Made by a program: the position numbers and the translations under genes. Under the pieces are notes generated by a model, which searched no databases, had not been told where the DNA came from, and worked only from the letters and a program-made list of their open reading frames with translations. This document shows positions 26,606 through 38,575 of a stretch of DNA of 64,000 nt, in pieces (the stretch's first letter is position 1; each line of letters opens with the position of its first letter). The stretch is from Floccularia luteovirens (Eukaryota; Basidiomycota; Agaricomycetes; Agaricales; Squamanitaceae): positions 744,001-808,000 of the forward strand of contig VSJF01000011.1 in assembly GCA_009739215.1 (NCBI GenBank), written 5' to 3'.

Positions 26606-27491
26606 CTACTGGTTAACTCTCCAAAAAGCTTCTCCCCACCCAAACCCATCTAGCACTGTATGTGCATAATCATCAAAGCCCACAATATAGAACGCTGCAG
26701 CCAGCGCTTCTGCACAGTTCAGTCGCCAGGGCCGTCCATAATTTGTCGGGTTTGTAGCAACAAGGTAGGGGACTGCGTGGATTGTAAACGAATATTTCCC
26801 TGAAGAACGAGAACCACTTACGCAGCCTCTCATGCGGGCTCGCGATCTTCCCAAATGGAACATCCTCCAGCCGCGCCCATGAGCATTCAACAACTGCAAG
26901 TCCTCCTTCCCCCACCACGGAACGGTCTCCTGCACTGATCACACGAGTTGCTTTCGGGCTTGAGGAAACGTGCATTCAATTTTATTTCTCGAGATATATT
27001 TATCAAACTTACGAAACGACCACACCACGGAACCGTGCGCCTACACGCAGCTCGGTAATCAAACCCAGTCGTGCCAACTTGCGTCCAGAACAGCGCTTAG
27101 GATCGCAATGCCCAAAGTCCTATGTTTGTTGTGTAAATGAGAATGTAAATTGTCGAGATAGTTTACTAACATGGGGTTGCGAGAAGGGGTGGACTCACCC
27201 ACATGGCTACTGGAACATCTATTCGTGTAGTATTTGTTTCGTCTATGTTGTAATATCAAAGCTTGAACTACCAAAGAAATTATACTACATACCTTCTTCA
27301 CTGTCCTCCTCCTCTCCCTCTACCTCGTCAACAGCACTTTCAGGCCTCACTTCATGTCCGTCCACATCTCCATGACCAATTACCAAAGCCCTTCCCCTTC
27401 CCCTGTTAGAGCCTCCCCTACCCCTACCTCTCCCTCGCCCCCGCCCTCTTTTACTACTTGTCGAAGGTTCTCCCGAGTTTTTCCTACCCAT
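26606..27491 (-). CDS. TSR3: 18S rRNA aminocarboxypropyltransferase Tsr3
   Basis: Exons 27293-27491, 27199-27218 (20 nt), 27013-27119, 26822-26958 and 26606-26772 total 630 nt, 209 residues. Tsr3 transfers the 3-amino-3-carboxypropyl group of S-adenosylmethionine to the hypermodified m1acp3-psi base of 18S rRNA in late cytoplasmic 40S maturation. Conserved blocks are all present: [82 protein letters not shown] and [12 protein letters not shown]. The N-terminal 66 residues include an [12 protein letters not shown] arginine-glycine stretch then an acidic run, a common nuclear/nucleolar leader. The C-terminus stops soon after the fold. The gene is divergent from mL41 with 126 bp between start codons. 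Confidence 0.95.
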
Positions 27492-27617
27492 TGATTTAGT
27501 TATGTGTAAAACACGATTGTTATCTAATCTTCCAAATTATTTATTTACGACTGTGGGAATATGGATCAAACAACGGTCGCACGTATTTCCGGAAGTCCAC
27601 ATCCCACCTTTACACAA
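27492..27617. promoter_or_regulatory. Compact bidirectional promoter between TSR3 and mL41
   Basis: Only 126 bp separate the two divergent start codons, so both promoters and 5' leaders must share this stretch. It is AT-rich near TSR3 (TTATTTATTTACG at about 27537-27549). No clear TATA box was seen. That the two genes are co-regulated is an inference. Confidence 0.6.
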
Positions 27618-28135
27618 ATGCATCCGACAGCTCTACGCCTTTCCAAAGCCTCACGCGCTCCTCTTACACCTAAGCGGGGGAATAAAGATTATTATAAAGG
27701 TACAATTTCGAGAGAAATCCAACATAATAAAGAAATTTAAAAAAAAAATTAACCAGGTACCAGGCAAGCATTCCTACCAGGTGGTCGAAGAACAGGCGCA
27801 CCAGGTAAACATGTCATTGGCGGTCCCGCGAAATACAGACTAGAAGACGAACGAGTGCGTGTATTTGTTGCTCCACCAATCGAACGCATACTTTCATCTC
27901 CCGTAAGTTTCTACTTATAACACTAAAATTTGAATACTCATCGTGTCATCAGCTAAAACCATATGTCGGCCTATCTGTTCACCTAACAAAAGGCGAGGAG
28001 CGAGCAGTATTTGGAAGGTTCAAAGGTCCCAGAGGGTTGACACCCGAACATTTTTTGAACGTGGCGAGGGACAGGGGGGTAAAGGTGATGGAAGAACAGC
28101 GAGAGAGAGCAGTGGATGTGTCTACGGGAGGGTAA
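27618..28135 (+). CDS. Mitochondrial large ribosomal subunit protein mL41 (Mrpl27-like)
   Basis: Three exons (27618-27699, 27757-27902, 27953-28135) give 411 nt, 136 residues. The start MHPTALRLSKASRAPLTPKR is basic and Ser/Ala-rich as expected for a mitochondrial targeting signal. The family signature follows: NKDYYKGTRQAFLPGGRRTG, APGKHVIGGPAKYRL, VRVFVAPPIERILSSPLKPY. Fungal mL41 proteins share the GTRxGxxGxH pattern. The protein is a structural part of the 54S mitoribosome. The C-terminal part (GPRGLTPEHFLNVARDRG) is less conserved. The reading frame is clean, and a possible donor GTAAGA overlaps the stop codon, so a further short exon cannot be excluded. Confidence 0.92.
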
Positions 28136-28851
28136 GAGCACATAAGTGGTCTAGAAGGTTTGGGTATTATCTGAGGTACGATTGCTGCCGATTCTCCGAA
28201 ATGCCAGCCTGACTAGAGAACAGAAAAGTATTCTGATAGTTCACTTCAGTTGAGGTCGAATATTACATGACCAATATGTAGAGAAAAAAGTACGAGTCAC
28301 CGCATAATAACCTCCCGCTCAGGAGAACTATAATATGATGATTTTCTGGGCAGCATGACAGTCTTTTATCCCCCTACCCGAAAGGAAATCTCAACTATAT
28401 TAATGACGATTAACACCGATTACCTCGCCTAGGTATAGAGTTACTCAGGTGATGACCCCCCGTTCCTTCGACGGAAGGATCCTAGCCAAGTATTATTCAT
28501 CCCGCATTATGTCCAAGCTCCCACTTGATGGGCTAGGTATCAACTTTTCTTATTAATAATACTGTCAATTCATTCTTAGGATCAATTCTTCTACGAGGAT
28601 GTAAAAACATGCTTATAGGTAATTGTGAAGCCAAAGAACGATCAACATATATCCTGAGGTCGCGAATCTCGCCAGTCCCGGCCATACGAAGAACAAAAAC
28701 AACCCCTTTCTTCTTTCCTTCTATAGGGTGCTGTCTACTGATGCAAGTCTCGACCATACCGAAAACTTAATTCCACTCAAACCGGCTATTTGGGAAAGCT
28801 ACCTCCTCATATAAGAGTCGCGGGTTTACAGATATTCATCACAACTACGCA
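28136..28851. other. Intergenic region, no gene seen
   Basis: No supported exon. The minus frame at 28533-28757 has no motif. The M35 protease promoter occupies the right end, with CATATAAG at about 28808-28815, some 37 bp before the ATG. Confidence 0.5.
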
Positions 28852-30290
28852 ATGATGCTTTCTAGCACTCTATATCTTGCTTGGCTAGCACTCATTGCGC
28901 CTGCTATCTTCGTTTCAGCAAAACCAAGTTTATTCCTTTCAGTGTCTGGTGAGCACCTCTTCTCCGCCCAACCCGATAAATTATTTACATTCATGACACT
29001 GTATGCATATGCAGGTTCTAAATACGTCGACGGGATTGAAAACCTCAAACTAACAGCTTCAATCAAAAACAATGGCGATGAATCTTTGAAAATACTTAAC
29101 GAACCCACTAGTCCCCTCTCGAAATTACCTACAGATATATTTTCGATTAAAGGTCAAACAGGACACAAACCTTTGTTTGCCGGTGCAAAAGCCAAGTATG
29201 TGCCCAAAGTTGCTGTAGCATTGGGGGCCTACACTCTCTTGAAACCTGGGGAGGAAATTCTAATTACGCATACTAGTGAGTGAAGGATAGCTTTTGATTT
29301 TTATTTTTTTTAATTACTGAGACTGGTTTATATTATAGTTGGTGATGCATATGATTTCACCGAAACAGGAGAAGGTTCATACATTTTCGAAGCACGGAAT
29401 CTCTTCCACATAATCGATGATTCACAAAATATCATCCCTATCTACGCTCAGACCTCATCACATAGTGCAAGAGTTTCAGGGAACCTTAAAGCCTCTGCTC
29501 ACTCCAAAAAATCAAGTCCAAGTCCAAGTCCAAGTTCAAAACAGAAAATGAGAACGAAACGAAACGAAACGAAATCAAACCACGAATGACGAAGACGAGG
29601 ACGACAACGATAATGACAATAATAGTGACGAACTATCAAGGACGCGCCTACAATGGCTGTTCCTGAATCCCAACAAACAACCCTCGCAGCAGGCAGCCTC
29701 CGCCGCCCAATCATACGCCACCGCAGCTGCTTCCTATGCTACTTCTATATCAACAGGTACAACCCGATATACAACTTGGTTCGGTGCCTACACTACTTCC
29801 AGGCATAACACCATTGTCACGCATTTCAATTTAATCGATACGAGTGATATTGAATCGTTCGATTTTGATTGTACGTGTACGCAGACTGATTCGTATGCTT
29901 ATGTCTATGCTAATGGGTTGGTGGTCAAATTTTTCTTGTCACCGAGTGCTATTTTTTCTGATTGTTTTTTTTTTTTGGTGTAGGTTTGGGACAATATATA
30001 TCTGTCCGGCGTTTTGGAGCGCACCTGCTACAGGAACGGATTCTCAGGCAAGTTTTTCTTACCAAAGTAGGAGAGAGAAAGGAATTAAATTAACTCCCCT
30101 TTGGTTTATTTTATAACAGGCAGGAACATTGATTCACGAAACATCTCATTTCAATATCAATGGTGGAACGAATGATTATGCTTATGGACAGACTGCTTGT
30201 CAGTCTCTCGCAATTAGTAGTCCGATAACGGCTATTGATAATGCAGATTCGCATGAATATTTTGCGGAGAATGTTCCTGCTTTATCATGA
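28852..30290 (+). CDS. M35 deuterolysin-type peptidyl-Lys metalloendopeptidase, copy 1, frame disrupted
   Basis: A secreted zinc protease family. The signal peptide is LAWLALIAPAIFVSA. The propeptide has VDGIENLKLTASIKNNGDE and AGAKAKYVPKVAVALGAYTL, and the mature enzyme has TTRYTTWFGAYTTSR, FDCTCT, FGTIYICPAFWSAP and the zinc motif HETSHF with the aspzincin Asp in GTNDYAYG. Exons: 28852-28948, 29015-29275, 29339 to about 29916, 29984-30047 and 30120-30290. The last intron starts with GC (GCAAGT at 30048). Between propeptide and mature enzyme (29513-29640) lie simple repeats (CCAAGT, GAAAC and GAC-rich units). The propeptide frame stops at 29587-29589. The mature N-terminus is spread over three frames: YNGCS, then SQQTTLA (+1 near 29664), then AASAAQSYA (+1 near 29691). 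It therefore looks non-functional as it stands, unless these are sequence errors. Confidence 0.86.
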
Positions 30291-30627
30291 TTGGTTTAAA
30301 GTCCGAGATCTTGATTTTTTGGAGATGAAGTTGCAGAAGTGTATAGTTGTTAAGTATCATAAACGTATGGTATAGATTATAATTAACAGCACAATTTGTC
30401 AAATTGAAACATTTACCACAAAGCCAATGCGCACATTTTCATTACACTGGGTACAAGCAATACAATGAAGCCCGAAAACATCGAAAACATACAATAAAAT
30501 ACATCTTAGCAATAACACATCATAGATAATACAAAACAATAACCAAAGTCCCTTGATTAATATAACAATTGCAAAAGATAAAATGTAGGGGAATAGAAAC
30601 AACCATGCTAGATAATAAGGATTGGTA
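30291..30627. other. Convergent 3' spacer
   Basis: AT-rich spacer between the M35 copy 1 stop (plus) and the NACHT-WD40 stop (minus). No coding signal. Confidence 0.55.
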
Positions 30628-33600
30628 TCAAATCGCCGGTCTGGGTTCTGTGGTGCTTTTTCCAACGAGTAAAATCGTGAGCTGCTGAGAGTCTGAAAAT
30701 GTAACATGATAACGACCAGCCTGGTATTGACCTAGTTGGAAATCACTTGGTCTTCTTGATGTAGGTATCCAACACAACTTCTTCCTGTCTTTCTGCCTCA
30801 CGATCCACCCATCCTCTTCTGAAAGCTCTTTCTCCTCCTCCTCTCCCCCAGAATCCAAGTACCACCCAGATTCAACTTCAAATTCCACAATTCGCCCTTC
30901 TTTCCATTCATATACCCGGTATTCCTCAGGACCGAAATAGATTTTGAGATAAATGTTATCCAAGGAAAACATCAAACTGATGAAAGGTTGCTCCAATTGA
31001 ATTTGTGTCGCGAGTTTACCTGTCGCAGCATCGAATATGCTCACTGATTCGAATGTTTCGCTTGCAATCCAGCATCCGTCATGGGACCATACATACGCAG
31101 GCTTCTCGACGTGTGGCTCATTGGGTAGGTTGTATAGTAAGACTGGTGCAGTTAATGTGAGGCTCCACACACAAATTCTGTCCTCATCAAGAACCGCGAG
31201 TTTCCTTGTGCCCGGAGAGAAGGAAAGCTGAGGACTAAAAGATCCATGAAGAACGTACAATGGCTCTCCAGACCGTGATTCATGGGACCAGACGTTGATT
31301 GTATCCGTTTTCAATGTCGCAACGTATCGATGATCTGGTGAAAAGATTACATCTTTCGGTTGAAATTGCTGAATGAGTGGTTCGGTTATTGGTAGAGTTA
31401 AATCCCAGAGCTGGATAGCGGATTGAGATGAAGAGACGAGTTGATCACCATTCGGAGAGAATGATAACCAGCGAAGTTGTTTCATGGCCGTCATTTTTCC
31501 GCGATCTTCCCAGGTTTGTGAATCAAAAATACGAATTATATCGCCATCAGCAGCTGATGCTATGAGATTTCGTGTTTGCAACACAGGAGATTCGGCGATC
31601 CAGGATGATATCACGTTTGATGAATGGATGTATTTCCCCGCTGCAATGTCCCATACCCGCATCGTGTTTTCCCAACCAGTCGAGACGATCTGAGTTTCGT
31701 TGTTCACAAGCGCGGCTGATCTCAACTGATCCGTATGTCCTGTCATAGTCTGCAGTAGCTTGCCACTTTGGATATTCCATAAGCGAACAGTTTTCAAGTC
31801 TTCATCCACATCGATTGCAAGTGCTAGGTCCTTTGAAATAACACCCACATATTTTAACGTAGAAATTGTCTTCACCAACTTGATTTCTCCATAAGCCACA
31901 TCCCAGATACGAAGCCCACCTTCTTCACCCACTGAAACAATCCGTTTTCCGTCCTCATCCCAAGAAATCTTGACTACACGAGTGCCTACCATTTGCATAT
32001 GAGACTCGGCACCAGACGCGAAGTTCCACACCCTAAAGGTTCCGTCAGCCGAGCCTGAAGCAAGGTAGCGCCCATCCGGTCTCCATGCAAGACACCAAAC
32101 TGGGCCAGTATGACCTGTCAATATCTGTTTCAAAGCTCCTACTCCAGAGTCCCTTATTGGATGCTCCCGTCGTCTACACCAGAAGCTATCCACCGGACAT
32201 TTGGGGAAAAGGCTACAACGAGTGCTCCAGTTTCAATTCTCCGAAGACAAGCATCCCATGATGCGTAGCGTGGCGTCAACATCCGTACTGAATTGTCATG
32301 ATAATGAGGTCCATTTTCGCCTCCATATAGCTCCACAAGCCTGCATGACGGTGCGAACGTGAGAGCACTGTTGTAGACCTGCCATGGGCAGTGGCTAATC
32401 GGCATGAAAAATTCGAGAACTAGTCGGTAGGCGTCGCTGACTAATTCGGATGTACTATTATCGACTCCGTTGGCACTCTTTGCATGCAATATTCAAGATA
32501 GTTCTCCTTCATGTAAAATGAATGCTCACCTGCAACCAATGATGCACAGCAAGCAATGCAGGAACTTGCATCCTGCAATCTACCCACATAACTCAGTGTC
32601 TCGATCCAGAATATCAGTTTTGTCTCGATGAATTTCTTGACCAGGCCAATAAGACGCGCAGTTCCTTCACTTCCTGAAAGATGAGTTGCCCAATGGATAC
32701 AAGCATATTGTAGATGGGTGGGAATATATTCTTTCACGCGCTCCTGCAGGTCTGGAACATCAGTCCTGTGTACCAATGGATCGTCGAGTCGGCAGATATT
32801 CTCGATAAGAAGCGACTTTCTTGTCAATATCTCGAGGCAGTTGATTGCAAGACGGGTATGATGTGTAGTTGCGTTTATGTAGAAGGTGGGATTTTTGCAC
32901 CGCTCGACGTCAACGAGGAACTGGGAGAAACTGATGTGTAGCATTCGTACCTCCTCATGTTCGTTTCCGGGCGTGAGGATCACCGACATAAGACGGTGTA
33001 AGATGCGTCGCGTGTCCGGTATGTTGATGGAGATCAACTCCTTGAGCACAGTCATCGACACCTGATCCTGGAGAAGTGCAAGACTTCCAAGTACAATGAG
33101 AATTTGCTCTTTGACGCTGCGAAGTTGGAGATCTTCATCAGAGAATGCATATTTTAAAACTGTCAGGTACAGCCTGTCAAGTGGTTCAAGACTAAATGCT
33201 GCATCCTGTGGATCATCCGATAGCAGAGCCGTAATTGTCTCTAATGCATAATCGGGGCTGCGTTCCAAGGTCCTTAGAACGGTAGCAGCGTAGATAAACA
33301 AACCCCCCGCACGATCCGTCAGACCCCCAATGATATTAGGATGTTCGGCATGTAATTCCTGCCAACAGCTCATAGCCATAATTTTGGTGCGTAAGAGGTG
33401 TGAGATATCTTCGTTAACGTTTGCTATTGGAACATCATGTAACCTGAATGGTTTTAAGATATTCTTAAATTCGACAGAATCGAGTGCTTCCTGTATTTTC
33501 ATTTCTGGGCGAGTCGTTACGAGTACACGAAGCGGGAATGGTACTTGGGGAAGCCTTCGCATAAAGAGATAAAGGAACTGCACAATCCCATCTTGTGCAG

Positions 33601-34802
33601 ATCCTTTACATTCGTCCAACGCGTCAATAACAATGACGACTCGACGGTGTGAGGCAGATACGTTCTTCAACGGATTGATCAGCAATTCTTCCAGCTCGAA
33701 CTTGAGCTGCTCGTTTTGTTTGCCTTGATTCTTGAACAGCCTGGCTGCCGCAACAATATGTGGACGAATCTCCGGCTGTGAGTGGGCAAGTTGGTATGCT
33801 ATTGTTGATATAACGTGATTCGTGGAATTGAGTCTTTCGAGATCATGGACAAAGAAAAACGAAGCGCCAAGTATTTTAGATTTGTCTAGCCGCTCGGCAA
33901 CCTCATAAGCAATAGTTGATTTTCCAGTTCCGGCGCCCCCGCTCAGAACGTAAACCAAAGGGTCATACCCTTTCGAATCGGGTCCGCGGGTCCATGCCAT
34001 CAGGTCATCTAGTACTTCAGTTCGCGTGCCCTCCAAGACGCCTGATGATGTGGGGTTCAAAGTCGAAGAATATCGGGCGTTGACATGTGGGAGGTAATTC
34101 AACACCTTCTCAGCTAGTTCCTTTACCACCCCGTTGAGTAGTTGTTCAATGGTAATTTGTCCTTGCATCTTGACAAAGTCCTATTTATTAGATGTGACCG
34201 TACAATTGGCGACCAGTGCATACCATAAATTTGATATTTGCATTTTGTATACCATCCTTGAGCTTTACTAATGTAGCTGCAATACTTTTGCTCTGATAGT
34301 ACTTCCTCAAACGTGGGCGTCTACCCAATTCCGAGGCCTGTTGGAGAAGGATGTTAAGAGTTCTGCGCTAGGAGATTAACAAAATTGCAGCTATGATAAA
34401 AAGAATTCATTTATCTAACCGATCGAGTTCATTTACTCTTTCATCCAAATCTGTGGATGACAGACGGTTTATTCCTAAAGTGGCTGATGCAGTGTTGGCT
34501 ACGTCCATTGACTGGCGGATGTTGGAGGCGAGTGTTTTGATATTAGAGGCAAGTTCCTTCCTCACCCCTTCATTATCCCTGGCTGTCTGTCAACTTGAGA
34601 TATCAGTTTGTTGAATGCTGTAACGATTGTTTACACTCACGATAACAACATCAATCAGCGCTAACAGAACTGAGGCAGCAGCTGGTAGGCCCGGAACTGG
34701 GCAGAGATTCAATACATCCTTTCCAGCTCCAACAATTCGCTTTGCAGCATCTAAGGCATCATCGATTACTTGATCAGCTTTCGAGATCGGAGACGTTGGC
34801 AT
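30628..34802 (-). CDS. NACHT-WD40 STAND protein (fungal NLR-like), one-base frame break
   Basis: Exons 34641-34802, 34420-34586, 34224-34362, 32530-34168 and 30628-32464, about 1310 residues. The N-terminal 155 residues are helical (SKADQVIDDALDAAKRIVGA; VNELDRTLNILLQQASELGR). The NTPase has Walker A GGAGTGKST, Walker B VVIVIDALDEC and the sensor LVTTRPEM. WD40 repeats follow: AFSPNVRWIASGVDDGSI, LTGHTGPVWCLAWRPDGRY, LQTMTGHTDQLRSAAL and others, forming one or two beta-propellers. Such proteins oligomerise on nucleotide exchange and are linked in fungi to non-self recognition and cell death; a role here is inferred. At about 32157 the frame shifts -1 (DDGSIQ to IRDSGVGALKQ), consistent with loss of one A. 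The exon 5 acceptor at CGGAG is unusual but restores the phase. A DUF6699 gene lies upstream. Confidence 0.9.
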
Positions 34803-35382
34803 GCAGGACTATCAAATCTTTGTTCTCATTATTATAATGATAGATGATAAGCCTTATGCGTGGACTTACTGAACGTATGTCATCAATTGGTGAGGATGGA
34901 AAGTGTAAGTTACAGGCTCTCAGATATCAGAACCAGCCGGTTAACGTCGACAGATGCATTCGAGGTACTAATGACCATGTAACCATTTTTATCACTACTG
35001 ATCACGTGAATCAGGCAACTCGGAATTAAAAACAAATGATATAATTTGCGATACCAGTCCCCAAAACTCCAGCTTCGTCGATTTAGGTACAAAACACACG
35101 GTCATGGTATACAGCATAATAGTATAATCTTGAACTGAATAAATATTTTGTGCATTATAACAGCCAAACTGATGCAAAAAATCAGAAATACACAATTAAG
35201 TTATGACGAAACGTCGAAACAGATTTAATATAACAATACCTGCCTTGCTACCTGTGAATACAGATTCGTTACATAATCTACTGTCCCTCTGTGCGATAAA
35301 ACAACCTTGGTCTCCTGGGCACCACATTTGTCATATATGGTGTGGCGGTTGTTGCGGATGGGCAAACCGACGGGAGGTGTGA
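34803..35382. other. Intergenic, promoter side of the NACHT-WD40 gene
   Basis: Short frames on the minus strand (34910-35195) carry no recognisable motif. The stretch probably holds the NACHT-WD40 promoter and the 3' UTR of the DUF6699 gene. Confidence 0.5.
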
Positions 35383-35994
35383 TCATAGGACATTGAGCAT
35401 CCACACTTCTGGTCCTTCTTCTGTTGGTCTCAGCCCAGCAAACTTAGTCCTATCCAACAAGAAGTCTATCCGCTTTAATCCCTGAGCCCTCTCCTTTTCA
35501 CATTCTGTAGGATCTGTGATCCGGCGATAGCGACTTTGATAAGCAATTGTGACCTTTTCTTGGGCAGTGTGTGAGGGCAATTGCTTATACTCCATAGCGG
35601 TAACGGGTGTTCTAAGTGCCGTATACAGGCCATTGAGGACGTCGGCAACAGTTAAATAAGGGCCTGATGCTTTAATGTTCAGCACCCATCCCAGATACGG
35701 GTGGATAACCTTGATGAAGGGAAGTGGCGGCTTAGTTGCAGGTTCCATGAGGAATTGAGGAGGGAGGGAGGGGTGGTAAGTGAGATATTCTGGACGAACA
35801 GGAAAGGCAATATTATAGTGGATAAGAGGTGATTGCGTGAGCTGAAGAGTTGGGTGGATCACAACGGAAAATGAAAGCTCGTTTATTCTTTGGATGTGTT
35901 GACTATCAGGGGGAGTCAAGGACATAGCGGAGGGAGTGTAGGACGGGGAGGAGGAGGACATCGAAAACAACGAAGGTTTGTACGCGAAATTCAT
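35383..35994 (-). CDS. DUF6699-family protein
   Basis: A single-exon frame from ATG 35994 gives 203 residues; the frame also extends upstream but only from a non-ATG codon. The C-terminal 140 residues match the agaricomycete DUF6699 pattern: paired strands around LIHYNIAFPVRP, the segment VIHPYLGWVLNIKAS, and helix-forming LTVADVLNGLYTALRTPVTA, then MEYKQLP and AYQSRYRRI. The N-terminus (MNFAYKPSLFSMSSSSPSYT) is Ser/Pro-rich and likely disordered. These proteins are abundant in mushroom genomes and have no established function. No signal peptide or membrane segment is seen. Confidence 0.78.
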   Translation of the reverse strand: MNFAYKPSLFSMSSSSPSYTPSAMSLTPPDSQHIQRINELSFSVVIHPTLQLTQSPLIHYNIAFPVRPEYLTYHPSLPPQFLMEPATKPPLPFIKVIHPYLGWVLNIKASGPYLTVADVLNGLYTALRTPVTAMEYKQLPSHTAQEKVTIAYQSRYRRITDPTECEKERAQGLKRIDFLLDRTKFAGLRPTEEGPEVWMLNVL

Positions 35995-36284
35995 GGTGAA
36001 GAATGTGCAAGTCGGAGTCACCAGCTACAGCCAGGAAGACATGGATGCCTTATGTAAGCAAACCAAATACTAGCCAAATAAAGTTTTAACTTAGTAGGAA
36101 GATATATCTTTGTGCTTGCCAACGAAGAACGATGTAGACCGAATTCAGCCCGACAGCCATTTGATCTTTTAAATAAAGCAAAAATATATTTAGGGTGTTT
36201 GTAGCATTTGATGAAGAACTCCATGATGACACTAACTACAGAGAACATGATCCCCTATACATATTGGTATATAAGCAAACTAAT

Positions 36285-38575
36285 CTAACAACGCCTGGTG
36301 AATTTCGCATTGGTAAATGCCGGAGTAGTAGTCGTAGCAGCTACGTATTTAAGCATAACTTCCTTCTGTTTCTCAAATGGCATCTTTTGAAGCTCATCAG
36401 GTGGTGAAATTTCGTAGCGTCTAACCATACGGGCGATAGCACAGACACACTCTGTTATGGCGAAACGTTCTCCCAAGCAACTGCGAGATCCGCGCATGAA
36501 GGCACCGACTAGTAAAGTACATATCAGCCTTCCATATGCTCCGGAGATTTTGATTTCTTACATGCATCGCGTGGCCAGCGATAAGTATCCGTGTCGATAA
36601 AGCGCTCTGGCCTGAATTCGGTAACATCCTTACCCCAATGAATAGCTGTATACCAAAAAAGTGAATAACACGACATCTTTGCAAAATTAAGCAAGCTTCT
36701 TACGATTCATCTGCATTGCATAAATATCGAGAACAACAGTACTTCCAGCTTTGACCATCACTTCATCTTCAACAGGATCTACAATTGCCCCACCATCCCG
36801 AGGCGGAGTGAATCTTGTATATTTTAACACAGTATCTACTGTAACTTCCTTCGGCAGGCGGCGGACTGAAGGGAAAATTCGGAGAGTCTCGAAAAGCACT
36901 GCAAGGGTATATTCCTACTCATTTTATGAGTAATTAACTTCATGGTAGGAGGAAAACCACAGACCAAAGTCGCCATGCCTTCTTTGTATGGCTAGTAGGA
37001 TAGTTATAAGTACTAGCATTGCAATCAGTTCTTTGGGAATTGTACTTACTGTAATTGACTCATTGTAAGATGGCTCAGTGGGCCACAACCTGACTGCCTC
37101 TTCATAAACTTTGCGCTGAATATGTGGATGGATTGCCAGTAACAATGCAACGAAGCACAAAGTATGCGCAGTCGAGTCTGACCAGAATTCAGATTTTATA
37201 GGCTAATACTGCAAGGTATAATTAGACTGACCATGGCCAGCTATCAAGCTCAACTGTGTTGGACGGTAAACATAACTGTTGACTAATTGCAGTGAACCAC
37301 TCACATATGTATTGGAAACAACCTCCTGCCTTGTCAATTTGAGGTCACTGCTGTCTTCTTGGGCCATGTTAGCTGCTACCAAATTTTGTAGCAAGGCACC
37401 ATTCAAAGATGCGGACTGTCCTGCATTATCCTGTTCCGCTGACTTTATGATATCTAGGAGATGTAACTGCAGTGTGTCATAAACACTGGATGTTTTCTGA
37501 AGCAGAGGGGTGATAAGTGGGATGTAAATTTGATTTGAAAAATCAAACATCCAAGGCGGGAATATGGCTTTAAACATGATACAGTCGAGGCTGCCCACGA
37601 GTGCTGCTCTAAAACTCATTTTGTACCCAGGCGGTGCTGCCTCATCCTTACTGTCGGCCCAAGAATCGGAACGACCGAAAGCTGCTGTTAAGAACACTGA
37701 CATCGTAACCTTTGCAAAAAAGGGTTAAAGGTATTTTAGACATTTGAGAGAATAGGTGCCTCACCCTTACGAACCCTGTCAAAACGTTGACAGTTGCATA
37801 ATTGGACCTTTCAGAGACCGTTTTGTCCATATCCGCAAACCACTTATCCATGATAAGCATTGTATTCTCCCATACCATAATATTATTTCCCTGATAAGAC
37901 GTAAATCAACGCGTCTAACAAAGTTTTTTTTTGCGAAGTGACCCACATCACTAAATGCAGTTTTAGCCACTGAGCGGTGTCGCTTCCACTCTTGACCGTC
38001 AACCGTGAAAATGTTGGGTCCATATGATTTGAGGAAGTCATACTTTTTAACAGTCAATCACAAGTCTAAATCAATATAGTGAAGAGCGAACATACATCAC
38101 CATCCCCTTTTACAAACGCCGAGCGTTTATTCACCACTGACTTGAAGGCATCCGCATCCGCAAACCAATGTGTTGCAGTAGCATCCGAGAAAAATATTGC
38201 TGATAGGTACGTGCTTCCTTCTTTCTGGTATTCTGTTTTTCGCGTAAATACTTGAAAATCAAAACATCATCACACTCACTTAAAAACCCATCAAACCAAT
38301 TTCCCAAACTCCCTTTTGGTGGGAAGATGGGAGCGAGTATGAACGCTGCAGGACTCAGAGGGGCCAACCACATTATAGACCGTCCATGATGGTTCCTTCG
38401 TAATCATCGAGTTAAATTCCCTCACCCAGCAGAACCCTAGATAAGAGAATACGCACTTAAGTCCACGTCTCGCGATCTGAATAGCCAATACTTTTCGAAT
38501 GAGATATGTCACAAGGAATACCCCAAAAATTGAGAATGCGCCTCGCACAGATAATAAGGATATACGGTCAAGCAT
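36285..38575 (-). CDS. Cytochrome P450 monooxygenase
   Basis: Twelve exons (38457-38575, 38280-38395, 38096-38232, 37947-38042, 37771-37890, 37305-37709, 37232-37253, 37050-37177, 36961-36991, 36704-36898, 36562-36645, 36285-36508) sum to 1677 nt, 558 residues, intact. The N-terminal anchor is GAFSIFGVFLVTYLIRKVLA. Helix C has EWKRHRSVA (WxxxR). Helix I has LIAGHDSTAHTL, the oxygen-activating AGxD/E-T/S region. The ExxR is in LLFETLRIFP, the PERF-type motif in EFRPERF, and the haem loop is AFMRGSRSCLGERFA with the ligand Cys. The start at 38575 is the first in-frame ATG before the anchor. It should act in the ER membrane with a P450 reductase; substrate is unknown. Exons of 22 and 31 nt are notable. 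No other pathway gene is directly adjacent. Confidence 0.95.
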
